The notes beneath the pieces are model-generated. The model saw nothing but the letters and a program-made list of their open reading frames with translations, was not told the DNA's origin and searched no databases. A stretch of DNA of 64,000 bases, from the NCBI GenBank assembly GCA_902522465.1, contig CABYVV010000007.1, forward strand, positions 1-64,000, given 5' to 3'. This DNA is from an uncultured Alphaproteobacteria bacterium. GTDB taxonomy: Bacteria > Pseudomonadota > Alphaproteobacteria > Methylaequorales > Methylaequoraceae. Positions within the stretch are counted from its first letter, which is position 1. Every line of letters starts with the position of its first letter. The translations under genes and the position numbers were made by a program. Positions 35,929-45,176 of this stretch are shown piece by piece.

Positions 35929-36536
35929 TAATTCATTATAAAATTAAGAAATCTTTTTTGAAGGTTAATGTCTGAATTAAAAGCCCCTAAAAAAGAATTA
36001 GTAATTGTAGATACATTTGGTTTCCCAACTCCACGGGTGGTCATGCATTGATGAACAGCTTTAATGTAGACAGCAACACCTCTGGGCTTCATTGAATTTT
36101 GTATTGCATTTGAGATTTGTTGAGTCATTGTTTCTTGGGTTTGAAGCCTTCTCGCAAAAATTTCAACGGTTCTGGCAAGTTTTGAAATTCCAACAACTTT
36201 TTTGACGGGAATATAGGCAATATGTGCTACCCCAATAATTGGAACCATATGGTGTTCACAATGTGAGTTAAATGGGATATCTTTTAGCATTACCATATCT
36301 TTATACCCCTGCACATCCTCGAATGTTTTCGAGAGGTATTTTTCAGCAGATTCCTTGTATCCAGAAAAAAATTCTTCGAAAGCATTAATGACTCTTTTCG
36401 GTGTTTCTTTTAGGCCTTCTCTTTCAGGATCATCACCTGCCCATTTTATAAGAGTCTCTACAGCTTTCTCTGCATCTTCTCTGCTAACTTTGCTTTGAAG
36501 TGCTAATTTAACATTTTTAGTGGAGTCAGAGTCCAT
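35928..36536 (-). CDS. folE: GTP cyclohydrolase I
   Basis: 202 residues, catalysing the first step of tetrahydrofolate (and other pterin) synthesis. The zinc and active-site residues are in FNSHCEHHMVPIIGVAHIAYIP and the later HQCMTTRGV. The N-terminal GDDPEREGLKETPKRV is typical. It lies divergent from the fhcA homologue with a 105-base gap that contains an inverted repeat. Confidence 0.96.
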   Translation of the reverse strand: MDSDSTKNVKLALQSKVSREDAEKAVETLIKWAGDDPEREGLKETPKRVINAFEEFFSGYKESAEKYLSKTFEDVQGYKDMVMLKDIPFNSHCEHHMVPIIGVAHIAYIPVKKVVGISKLARTVEIFARRLQTQETMTQQISNAIQNSMKPRGVAVYIKAVHQCMTTRGVGKPNVSTITNSFLGAFNSDINLQKRFLNFIMN

Positions 36537-36602
36537 AACTTATTCTACTTTCTATCTTAAACATTATTTACTAAATATCTTGTGTTAAAAAAAAAATTTT
36601 AA

Positions 36603-36620
36603 AGTATTATATTTAATACT
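36603..36620. promoter_or_regulatory. Inverted repeat between folE and fhcA, possible operator
   Basis: AGTATTA-TATT-TAATACT is a perfect 7-bp inverted repeat with a four-base spacer in the divergent intergenic region, 22 bases before the fhcA start. In such AT-rich DNA it could be chance. Confidence 0.3.
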
Positions 36621-36641
36621 ACTTAAAATTAAAATTGCAAA

Positions 36642-38291
36642 ATGAAATTTAAAATCATAAATGGAATAGTCTTTGATCCTTCCCAAAAAATTAATAATGA
36701 AAAACTAGATATTTACGTAAGTGACGGGAAAATTGTAAAACCAAGTAAATATGAGGTATCAGACTTCAAAAAAACTTATGATGCTAAAGGTATGTATGTA
36801 ATGGCAGGAGCAATAGATATACATTCTCATATTGCTGGTGGAAATGTAAACAATGCTAGAATGTTGTCTCCAGAGATACATGCTAATTTTATGGAAAATA
36901 ATTTAGGAAGAAAAAAAAATTTACCTGGATTTAACTCACGTTGGACTTCTGAAGGAACTGGCTATAGATATGCAGAAATGGGATTTACTACCGTGATTGA
37001 GCCGGCAGTCTTACCAATTAATGCTTTTTTAACTCAGCTAGAATTAGAGCAAATTCCAATGATTGATAAAGGTTGTCTTGGCATTGTTGGAAATGACAAT
37101 TTTCTTCTTGATGCGCTAAATAAAAAAAAAGGTCAATCATTTATTGATGATTATGTTGCTTGGAATATTAATTCATCAAAATGTATTGGTCTTAAAGTAA
37201 TTAATGCAGGAGGCACAGAGTTTTTTAAATATACAGGTGAATCTGAAACGTTTGAATTAGATGACGTAGTTCCTCAATATGGAGTAAGTTCTAGAGAAAT
37301 TTTAAAGTCCTTGAATATCGCGAATGAAAATCTAAAAATTCCTCATCCTGTTCATGTTCATTGTAATAATTTAGGGATGGCAGGAAATATTAACTCAATA
37401 CTCAATACAATTGATGCATCTGAAGGAAGAAGAATGCACCTCGCCCACATACAATTTTATGGTTATGGAAACAAAGGAAAAAAAGGTTTTTCTTCATGTG
37501 CGTTTGAATTGGCTGAGAAGGTAAACAAAAATAAAAATATTTCCGTAGATATTGGACAAGTGATTTTTAAGCCTACAATGACAATTTCTTCTGATTTATG
37601 GAAACAAAATCAGGCAAAAACTTATGCAAATCCTAACAAATGGATTCTTTCTGAAATAGAAGATGGAGGAGGGGGTGTTGTGCCTTATGAGTATAAGGAA
37701 AAAAACTTTGTAAATGCTTTGCAGTGGGCAATAGGTTTAGAATTATTCTTATTAATAAAGGATCCATGGAGAGTTTTTTTAACAACCGATCATCCAAATG
37801 GTGGTCCATTTACTTCATACCCTTACTTAATTAGATTGCTAATGGATTTTGACTATAGAAATTCACAAATTGAAAAAATTAATAAAACGGCAAATAAAAT
37901 TAGTAATCTTAAACATTTAAAAAGAACTTATAGTTTTTATGAATTAGCAATTATGACGAGGGCTGCACCTGCTAGGATTCTTGGTTTAAAAGACAGGGGT
38001 TCATTAAAGGTTGGTTCTATTGCAGACATTGCGGTTTATAATCCTAACAAACCAATAGATAAAATGTTTGAAAGTGCTGAATTAGTATTTAAAAATGGAA
38101 TTGAAATTGTTAGAGGAGGAAAAATAACCCAACATTTAAATACATCAACAAAATTTCTGGAATTAAATTACGATAAAAAAATACATATTAAAATCAAGGA
38201 GTGGTTAGATAATTTCTACTCATTAAATTTAAATGAATTTGAAGTTGAGGAAAGATTTTTCAGGGAAAATAATTTTCAAAATATAAATTAA
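36642..38291 (+). CDS. fhcA: Formylmethanofuran dehydrogenase subunit A homologue (FhcA/FmdA)
   Basis: 549 residues of the FwdA/FmdA/FhcA amidohydrolase family. In methylotrophs FhcA is the hydrolase part of the formyltransferase/hydrolase complex that releases formate from formyl-methanofuran-type carriers. The binuclear metal site looks intact: HSH at 61-63, the carboxylatable Lys in GLKVINAGG (185), His in VHVHCNN (238/240) and LAHIQFYG (269), and Asp in TTDHPNGGP (383). MLSPEIHANFM and GTGYRYAEMGFTTVIEPA are family-specific. FhcB, FhcC and FhcD are not next to it. Its end overlaps the convergent RND gene by four bases. Confidence 0.88.
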   Translation: MKFKIINGIVFDPSQKINNEKLDIYVSDGKIVKPSKYEVSDFKKTYDAKGMYVMAGAIDIHSHIAGGNVNNARMLSPEIHANFMENNLGRKKNLPGFNSRWTSEGTGYRYAEMGFTTVIEPAVLPINAFLTQLELEQIPMIDKGCLGIVGNDNFLLDALNKKKGQSFIDDYVAWNINSSKCIGLKVINAGGTEFFKYTGESETFELDDVVPQYGVSSREILKSLNIANENLKIPHPVHVHCNNLGMAGNINSILNTIDASEGRRMHLAHIQFYGYGNKGKKGFSSCAFELAEKVNKNKNISVDIGQVIFKPTMTISSDLWKQNQAKTYANPNKWILSEIEDGGGGVVPYEYKEKNFVNALQWAIGLELFLLIKDPWRVFLTTDHPNGGPFTSYPYLIRLLMDFDYRNSQIEKINKTANKISNLKHLKRTYSFYELAIMTRAAPARILGLKDRGSLKVGSIADIAVYNPNKPIDKMFESAELVFKNGIEIVRGGKITQHLNTSTKFLELNYDKKIHIKIKEWLDNFYSLNLNEFEVEERFFRENNFQNIN

Positions 38292-41200
38292 TCCTTATCT
38301 ATTAATTGAAAAAAAAATGGAGTTACAAACAAAGTTAAAAAAATTGAAAAAATTATGCCAGAGATTAACACAATTCCAATCGTTAATCTAGATTCATATC
38401 CTGCTCCGCTACCGATAACTAATGGAATTATTCCTATTACAGTTGAGAATCCAGTCATCACAACGGGTCTAAATCTAATTTTACATGCTTCAATAATTGA
38501 TTCGTAAGACTTATTTCCTTTTAGTTTTAATTGTCTTGCAAATTCAACAATTAAAATTCCATTTTTAGCAGAAATTCCTGTTAATATTATCAAACCAATT
38601 TGGCTAAAAATATTTAAAGAATTATTTAAAAAAAAAATTGTTGTTAGTGGTGCGATTAATGTTAGCGGCACTGATAGCATTATAATGAGAGGATACTTGA
38701 AACTTTCAAATTGTGCACACAAAACTAAATAGACAAAAGTTAAGGATACCAAAAATAAGAAATAAAATTGATTCATTGATTTTTGGTATTCTTTACTCTG
38801 ACCTTTAAAATCTATTTTATAGTTGCCTTTTAGATTTTTCATTGAAATGTCTTCTAAATATTTTATCGCTTCTCCTAACGAATAATTTTTGCTTAAACCT
38901 GCACTTAGAGTAATTGATCTCATTTTATTATATCGATTTAATTCTTTTGCTTCTGATATTTCCTTAAATTCTAGTAAATTATCTAATCTTATATAATTTC
39001 CAGTTGAAGATTTAACCTCAAATGAACCAACATTTCTAATGTTTTGTCTGCTTTCCTTTTTAGCCTGGACAACAACATAATATTCTTCACCGTCTTCAAT
39101 GAAGGTATTAATTTTTCTGCCAGCTAATAGTATTTCCAGTGTTCTTCCAATTTCAAAATTAGAAACATTAAGATCAGATGCCTTATTTTTGTCGATTCTT
39201 ACCTTTATTTGTGGTCTATTTTTTTTATAGTCTATTCTTGTAAAAAGAAAGTTTTCATTTTTTTTGATTATATCAAGAATAATGTTCATGTTTTCAAGAA
39301 TATTAGGATAAGTATCTCCAGAAATAACAAATTGAAGTTGTTGTCCTGACCTTCTTTGTCCAAGCCCTCTAGGAGGAAAGATTATTACTTTAGAGTCAGT
39401 TATATCATTTGAAATAGTTTTAAATTCATCAATTATTTCCCATATTTTTCTCCTCTCATCCCAATGATTGAGAACAATTATTCCAAGACCATCACTAAAG
39501 TTCTCTGTTCCAGAAAAACTTCTCGGAACTCTTAGAAGGATGCGTTTAGCTTCATTAGTTTCATTGAACTTTATTAACTTTTCTTCAAGTTTAAGCATTT
39601 GTTCAACTGTGTTGTCAAAGGTACTTCCCTCCGGTGATTCCATGACCATGATGAAAACCCCTCTATCTTCTTGAGGTGCAAATTCTTTCGAAATTTTGTT
39701 GTAGAAATAAAAAGAAAAATAAATCACTGGTATAACAAGAAATAAATAGAAGATTTTTTTTTCTAACAAGAACTTTAGTGTATTTATGTAGACATTCTCA
39801 AATCGCCTTGCTGTTTCCTTTTTTTTGTTTGATGAAAGTATTTTTGAACATAGCATTGGGGTTAAAGTTAATGAAATAATAGTCGAAAAGAAAACAGCAC
39901 CTATAACTGTTATAGCAAGTTCTTCAAATAGTTTTGCTGTATCTCCTTGTAAAAATATTATTGGCATAAAAATGCTTATAAGCACAATTGAAGTAGAAAA
40001 AATTGCAAATAATACTTCTTTAGAGCCTTTGATAGCGGCAACAAATTTTGAATGACCTGCTTCAATTTTCTTATGAATATTTTCCAACATAACAATTGAA
40101 TCATCAATCACCAGACCTGTACACAAAACTAATGCAAGTAAAGTTATTAAATTTAAAGAGAAACCGAAGTAATTAAGAAAAATAAAAGTAGAAAGAATCG
40201 AAATGGGAACTGTAAGCATGGGTATAAAAGTGCTTTTAAAATCTCTTAAGAAAATTAAAATGATTATCGTAACTAGTAGCACCGCGAAACAAAGAGTAAA
40301 TATTACTTCACTTAAAGCTTCAGATACAAACAGAGAGGTATCATAACTTTGATAGATATTTATATTATTTGGAAGTTCTTTTTTAATTTTAATAAATTCA
40401 TTTTTTACTTTGTCAGTGACTTCAATCAAATTTGCTGATTTTTGCTTTAATATGCCTAACCCTATCATTTCTTCAGCATTTCCTCTGAAAATCTGTCTAG
40501 TTTCTTCTGGACCAATTTCAATTTGTGCTACATCTCCAAGTCTTACGAATGAGAAATTATTTTCTTTTTTTAAAACTAAATTTTTGAAATCTTCGACAGT
40601 TTTATAACCACTATCGAGTTTGACTGTATAATCTCTATATTTTGACTCAATTCTTCCAGCTGGTATTTCAACATTTTCATTTAATAGTTTTTGCTCAATT
40701 TCTGTAACTGAAAGTCCAAATTGAGATAATAGAAAAGGGTCAATCCATATTCTTAAAGATTTTTTTTTTCCTCCAGAAATTCTGACTTTTGCTACCCCTG
40801 GAATTACCGACAATCTATCTACTAGAAATCTTTCAGCATAATCCGTAAGTTCAAGTTGGTTTATATCGTTAGATGTTAGATTCAACCACATGATAGCATT
40901 TGTATCTGAGTCAATTTTTGAAATTTCTGGTGGCGAAGAGTCTTTTGGTAGATTCTCTAAAATTCTTGAAATAGCATCTCTTACATCATTCGCTGCTTCA
41001 TTTATTTCTTTATCTGCTTTGAATTCGATAGTAACTTTTGATCTTCCGTCTCTACTTACAGAAGAGATTGATTCGATACCGTCTATGCCGCTTATCTGTC
41101 CTTCTATTATTTCTGTTATTTTAGTTTCAACTATTCCTGATGCCGCGCCAGGGTAGAGAGTATCAATTGTAATTTCAGACCTTTCAATATCAGGAAATTG

Positions 41201-41305
41201 TCTCAAAGGTAATTTATCTAATGATAGGAAACCAACTATAATTAAGAATATAGCAAGGACAGAGCAGAACACTGGTTTTTTGATAAAAAACTCTGAAAAA
41301 TTCAT
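38288..41305 (-). CDS. RND-family multidrug efflux permease (HAE1 type)
   Basis: 1005 residues, AcrB/MexF-like inner-membrane drug/proton antiporter. It starts with FFIKKPVFCSVLAIFLIIVGFLSL, has the large periplasmic porter loops, and the TM4 proton-relay acid pair is in TGLVIDDSIVMLENI. A second domain repeats the fold (GISAKNGILIVEFA). It shares four bases with the membrane-fusion protein gene upstream. No outer-membrane TolC-like gene lies nearby, so a channel from elsewhere would be needed. Confidence 0.92.
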   Translation of the reverse strand: MNFSEFFIKKPVFCSVLAIFLIIVGFLSLDKLPLRQFPDIERSEITIDTLYPGAASGIVETKITEIIEGQISGIDGIESISSVSRDGRSKVTIEFKADKEINEAANDVRDAISRILENLPKDSSPPEISKIDSDTNAIMWLNLTSNDINQLELTDYAERFLVDRLSVIPGVAKVRISGGKKKSLRIWIDPFLLSQFGLSVTEIEQKLLNENVEIPAGRIESKYRDYTVKLDSGYKTVEDFKNLVLKKENNFSFVRLGDVAQIEIGPEETRQIFRGNAEEMIGLGILKQKSANLIEVTDKVKNEFIKIKKELPNNINIYQSYDTSLFVSEALSEVIFTLCFAVLLVTIIILIFLRDFKSTFIPMLTVPISILSTFIFLNYFGFSLNLITLLALVLCTGLVIDDSIVMLENIHKKIEAGHSKFVAAIKGSKEVLFAIFSTSIVLISIFMPIIFLQGDTAKLFEELAITVIGAVFFSTIISLTLTPMLCSKILSSNKKKETARRFENVYINTLKFLLEKKIFYLFLVIPVIYFSFYFYNKISKEFAPQEDRGVFIMVMESPEGSTFDNTVEQMLKLEEKLIKFNETNEAKRILLRVPRSFSGTENFSDGLGIIVLNHWDERRKIWEIIDEFKTISNDITDSKVIIFPPRGLGQRRSGQQLQFVISGDTYPNILENMNIILDIIKKNENFLFTRIDYKKNRPQIKVRIDKNKASDLNVSNFEIGRTLEILLAGRKINTFIEDGEEYYVVVQAKKESRQNIRNVGSFEVKSSTGNYIRLDNLLEFKEISEAKELNRYNKMRSITLSAGLSKNYSLGEAIKYLEDISMKNLKGNYKIDFKGQSKEYQKSMNQFYFLFLVSLTFVYLVLCAQFESFKYPLIIMLSVPLTLIAPLTTIFFLNNSLNIFSQIGLIILTGISAKNGILIVEFARQLKLKGNKSYESIIEACKIRFRPVVMTGFSTVIGIIPLVIGSGAGYESRLTIGIVLISGIIFSIFLTLFVTPFFFQLIDKD

Positions 41306-42303
41306 TTTAACTTAACTTTTGTACCTTCTTTAATTTTATTTATTCCTTCGTAAATAACTAGGTCTTTTGAGTTGATTCCACTTAAAATTTCAGTCAATCC
41401 ATTTTCTTTTAGACCTATTTTTATTTTTTTTTTTGTCACAAAGTTATTTGTGTCTAGAACATAAACAAAAGAAACATCATCTTTTGATAAAACAGAATTC
41501 TCTCTAATTAAAAGTGCAGTTCTTTCCTCTAAAGGAATTTTAATATTAACCATCATCCCAGGTTTTATCTTGTCGTTTGTATTTTTGATTTTACCGATTA
41601 CTTTAAATGTTCTTGTTTGCTGATCAACTGCAGTGTCTACAACTGAAATAAGTCCACTGATATTTTTTAACTTGTTAGATTCGACATCTAAAATAAAATC
41701 TTCACCAATTTTGATTTTATCAGAATAACTTTCAGGAACAAAAAATTGGATTTTTAGAAAATTTATGTCATAAATTTGTGTTATTTCCTCTCCGGGCTGA
41801 ATAAATGAACCTTCGCTGTAATTCCTAATTCCTATAAAACCGTCAAATGGTGCCTTTATTTTTAAATCATCAATTCTTGCTCTAATTTCCTTTACTTTCC
41901 CATATAATTTTTTTTTTTCCATAAGTCTATTATCGAGTATTGATTGGGAGATATTACCTTTAATTGATAGCTTTTTTGCTCTATCATAATTTATTTCAGC
42001 TTCTTCTAATTCAACTTCTGCTTGTATTAAAGTTGCTTGTTCTTCATTATCATACAATTCAACCAACAATTGACCTTTTTTCACAAATTTTCCTTCTTCA
42101 AAATGAATCTTTTTTATTTTTTCTGAGACAACGCTTGTTATCTTTACTTCCTCGTTTGCTTTTACAGAACCCGGTATTTCAAGGGTATCTGAGATCTCTT
42201 TAAAAATTGGTTTTTGGGCTCCTACAGTAACAAGGCTTTGCGAATATAAATTTGTAAAAAAAAAAAAGTAAAAAATTATACTCTTTAAAATAAAAAAATT
42301 CAT
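41302..42303 (-). CDS. Periplasmic membrane-fusion (adaptor) subunit of the RND pump
   Basis: 333 residues of the HlyD/AcrA adaptor family. A signal peptide (ending near LYSQS) is followed by a lipoyl-like half (GSVKANEEVKITSVVSEKIKKIHFEEGKFVKKGQLLVEL), a coiled-coil hairpin (about 80-140), the second lipoyl half (APFDGFIGIRNYSEGSFIQPG) and a beta-barrel with VDTAVDQQTRTFKV and IKPGMMVNI. It overlaps the pump gene by four bases and begins right at the rpe stop. Confidence 0.9.
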   Translation of the reverse strand: MNFFILKSIIFYFFFFTNLYSQSLVTVGAQKPIFKEISDTLEIPGSVKANEEVKITSVVSEKIKKIHFEEGKFVKKGQLLVELYDNEEQATLIQAEVELEEAEINYDRAKKLSIKGNISQSILDNRLMEKKKLYGKVKEIRARIDDLKIKAPFDGFIGIRNYSEGSFIQPGEEITQIYDINFLKIQFFVPESYSDKIKIGEDFILDVESNKLKNISGLISVVDTAVDQQTRTFKVIGKIKNTNDKIKPGMMVNIKIPLEERTALLIRENSVLSKDDVSFVYVLDTNNFVTKKKIKIGLKENGLTEILSGINSKDLVIYEGINKIKEGTKVKLK

Positions 42304-42950
42304 TATCCTCTTAAATCCGAAATAATTTGTTTGTAATTGTTAGATTTAAAAATAGTTGAACCAGATACAAGTATATTAGCTCCAGCTTTTACAACTTCTT
42401 TAGCCGTATCTATATCGATACCTCCATCAACTTCTATGTCAATATTTCTCTCTCCAATTAAATATTTTACTTTTTTAATTTTTTCTATTTGATCATACAT
42501 AAATCTCTGTCCGCCAAAACCAGGTTCAACTGTCATTATTAATATTAGATCAACATCATCTATGTATTTTTCAATGACTTTAGCTGGTGTTGATGGCTTT
42601 AACGAAATTCCAACTTTCCTTTCATATTTTTTAATTAATTTTATTACATCTGTAACACATTCATCTATTTCATGGTGAATAGTAATAATGTCTGAACCTG
42701 AATTAATGAATTCTGGAATATACTTCATGACTGGATCAATCATCAAATGAACATCAAATATTTTTTTTGTGAACTTTCTTACAGATTTTACTATATCTGG
42801 CCCCATAGTTATATTTGGAACAAAGTGTCCGTCCATCACATCAATGTGAATGTAATCACATCCGGCCTTATCTAATAGAGTAACTTCTTGACCTAGTTTT
42901 GAAAAATCAGCTGATAAAATTGAGGGTGCAATTTTCACCTTTTTTTTCAT
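42303..42950 (-). CDS. rpe: Ribulose-phosphate 3-epimerase
   Basis: 215 residues, a TIM barrel interconverting ribulose-5-P and xylulose-5-P. Motifs include APSILSADFSKLG, YIHIDVMDGHFVPNITMGP with the catalytic Asp and metal His, VHLMI, TVEPGFGGQ, and EVDGGI with the second Asp. It overlaps the aldolase gene by four bases within the tkt-pgk-aldolase-rpe block, supporting a role in sugar-phosphate rearrangement. Confidence 0.97.
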   Translation of the reverse strand: MKKKVKIAPSILSADFSKLGQEVTLLDKAGCDYIHIDVMDGHFVPNITMGPDIVKSVRKFTKKIFDVHLMIDPVMKYIPEFINSGSDIITIHHEIDECVTDVIKLIKKYERKVGISLKPSTPAKVIEKYIDDVDLILIMTVEPGFGGQRFMYDQIEKIKKVKYLIGERNIDIEVDGGIDIDTAKEVVKAGANILVSGSTIFKSNNYKQIISDLRG

Positions 42951-43990
42951 AGTTTTAGATTCTCATGATCTTCTGAATATTTTCCTACGGTCGCACTCGA
43001 ATTAAGTTTACTTCTTTTAAAAAGTGCATTTTGTGAATCTAAAATATTTTTGTCTTCTCCTTTCCATGATGCAAGACAGGGTTGTTGTAATGCCCTTCCA
43101 TATGAAAAACTTAAATTCCAAGGTAAACTTGTATCTAGCTTATTCATTTCGTTTAAATGGGATGTTGCCAATTCATTTGATTGACCTCCAGACAAAAAAA
43201 CAATACCTGGAACTTCATTGGGAACTGATTTTTTGAGACATTTTAGTGTCATTTCAGCCACTTCAGATACCGAAGCTTGTGAAACAGCTTTTTTCCCTGA
43301 TATAACCATATTTGGTTTTAATAGAATTCCATCTAATGAAACATTATTTTTAATTAATTTCTCGAACAAAATTTTCTGTACTTCTGAAGTTACATCAAAA
43401 CATTTCTGAATTGAATGCGATCCGTCCATTAGTACTTCTGGCTCAACAATTGGAACCATGCCATTTTCTTGAACAATTTTGGCATATCTAGCTAAGTTTG
43501 AGCAATTTAAATCAATAGCAATGTCTGAGGGAACTGCTCCGTCTTCTTCGATATCTATAATTGCTCTCCATTTTGTAAAAACAGCCCCCATTTTTTTGTA
43601 TTCAATTAATCTTTTGCCTAATCCGTCTAAGCCCTCGGTTATTTTTTCTTTCGATTCCTTAGTCATCTGAATTGCTCCTGTGTCAACTTTAATTCCAGGA
43701 TAAATTCCTTGTTGATTTAAGTATTCACCAAACGGAATTCCTTCAGATGTTGATTGACGAATTGTTTCGTCATATAAAATGACACCACTTATAAAACTAT
43801 TCAAATTTTCTGTCTTAAAAAGTAATTCTCTATATTTTCTTCTATTTTCATAATTTGATGGTACATTAATGTCGTCAAACCTTTTTGTAATAGTGTTAGT
43901 ACTTTCATCAGCAGCCAAGATACCTTTTGGGGGTTTTGAGAGTCTTATTGCAATTTTATTTAAGTTGTTCTTTTCCATTTTTTTAAACAT
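42947..43990 (-). CDS. Fructose-bisphosphate aldolase, class I
   Basis: 347 residues of the animal/plant-type class I aldolase. Visible are KGILAADESTNTI, ISGVILYDETI, the Schiff-base Lys in GILLKPNMV, VFLSGGQSNE and WNLSFSYGRALQQPCLASW. A metal-dependent class II enzyme is excluded. The start overlaps the pgk stop; a Met four codons later (43978) is an alternative start just beyond the overlap. Confidence 0.96.
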   Translation of the reverse strand: MFKKMEKNNLNKIAIRLSKPPKGILAADESTNTITKRFDDINVPSNYENRRKYRELLFKTENLNSFISGVILYDETIRQSTSEGIPFGEYLNQQGIYPGIKVDTGAIQMTKESKEKITEGLDGLGKRLIEYKKMGAVFTKWRAIIDIEEDGAVPSDIAIDLNCSNLARYAKIVQENGMVPIVEPEVLMDGSHSIQKCFDVTSEVQKILFEKLIKNNVSLDGILLKPNMVISGKKAVSQASVSEVAEMTLKCLKKSVPNEVPGIVFLSGGQSNELATSHLNEMNKLDTSLPWNLSFSYGRALQQPCLASWKGEDKNILDSQNALFKRSKLNSSATVGKYSEDHENLKL

Positions 43991-45176
43991 TCAGACTTGA
44001 TAAACCAGGCATTACTTTGCCCTGAATAAATTCTAAAAAAGCACCTCCACCGGTAGATACAAAAGAAAAATCATTATAGTTGTTGGAATTATTTAACAAA
44101 GATATAGTATCACCTCCACCAGCAACTGAAAAGAAATTTTTGTTTTTATTAGCCTTTATTGCATTAAGAACAAAACATGTTCCTTCATCAAAAGGTTTTT
44201 TTTCGAATAGACCTAGTGGTCCATTCCATAACAAAATTTTAGTTTTAAGTATCTCATTGTGAAAAGACATTCTAGTTTGAGGTCCAATATCAACTATCGT
44301 ATCTTTTTTATCAATTTTTGTTGCTAATTTAGCTTCAGGTTTTTTTTTAAACTTTTTATCTGTTACTATAAAATCTGATGGTATTAATAATTTTTCTGAA
44401 TAATTACTTAAAATGTCTTTAGATATTTCAATCATTCTTTTTTCATAAACTGATTCTCCAATCTCGCAACCGTTCGCTAAAACCATGGTATTTGCCATTG
44501 CGCCACCTATAATTACTTTAGAGTACTTCTTTGCATAGAACTCTATTAGTTTAAGTTTGGATGATACTTTTGATCCACCAAGGACAGCAATGGAATCAGA
44601 TTCATTAGATAGTAAGAAAAGATTCTTTAAATTTTGTACTTCATGTTCTAATAGTTTTCCAGGAAATGAAGGAAGATATTTTGGAACTCCGGATATTGAA
44701 GAATGAGCTCTATGGCTACACGAAAAACAATCATTGATAAATATATCACCAAGTGAAGCAATTATTTTTGAGAACTTATCAACATTTTTTTCTTCTTCAG
44801 GGTAAAATCGTATATTTTCTAAAATTAAAATATCAAAATTTTTAAATTGCTCGTTTATCTCAAGTTTTTTTAAATTTTTTATATTGCTTTCTATAAAACC
44901 AACTTTTTTTTCAGTTAAAGCTTCAAAATCATCGATTAAAAATTTTAGTGATAAATTATCAGACCATTTACCTTTGGGTCTTCCAAAATGTGAAATAATT
45001 ATGATTTTTGCTTTTTGCTCCAAAAGTTTTTTAATAGTGGGTATAATTTTGATAATTCTTGTATTATCAGAGATTGTTTGATTATCCATAGGAACATTAA
45101 GATCTACCCTTAATATAACGGTCTTGTTAAAAACAAAATTAAAAGAGTCAGAGAATTTTTTTTTTAAAGTAATCAT
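43983..45176 (-). CDS. pgk: Phosphoglycerate kinase
   Basis: 397 residues, converting 1,3-bisphosphoglycerate and ADP to 3-phosphoglycerate and ATP, reversibly. It has RVDLNVPMDN, ISHFGRPKG, ENIRFYPEE, VLGGSKVSSKL, LWNGPLGLFE and VAGGGDTISLL. It overlaps tkt by four bases. The glyceraldehyde-3-phosphate dehydrogenase gene that often sits between tkt and pgk in alphaproteobacteria is absent here. Confidence 0.97.
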   Translation of the reverse strand: MITLKKKFSDSFNFVFNKTVILRVDLNVPMDNQTISDNTRIIKIIPTIKKLLEQKAKIIIISHFGRPKGKWSDNLSLKFLIDDFEALTEKKVGFIESNIKNLKKLEINEQFKNFDILILENIRFYPEEEKNVDKFSKIIASLGDIFINDCFSCSHRAHSSISGVPKYLPSFPGKLLEHEVQNLKNLFLLSNESDSIAVLGGSKVSSKLKLIEFYAKKYSKVIIGGAMANTMVLANGCEIGESVYEKRMIEISKDILSNYSEKLLIPSDFIVTDKKFKKKPEAKLATKIDKKDTIVDIGPQTRMSFHNEILKTKILLWNGPLGLFEKKPFDEGTCFVLNAIKANKNKNFFSVAGGGDTISLLNNSNNYNDFSFVSTGGGAFLEFIQGKVMPGLSSLNV

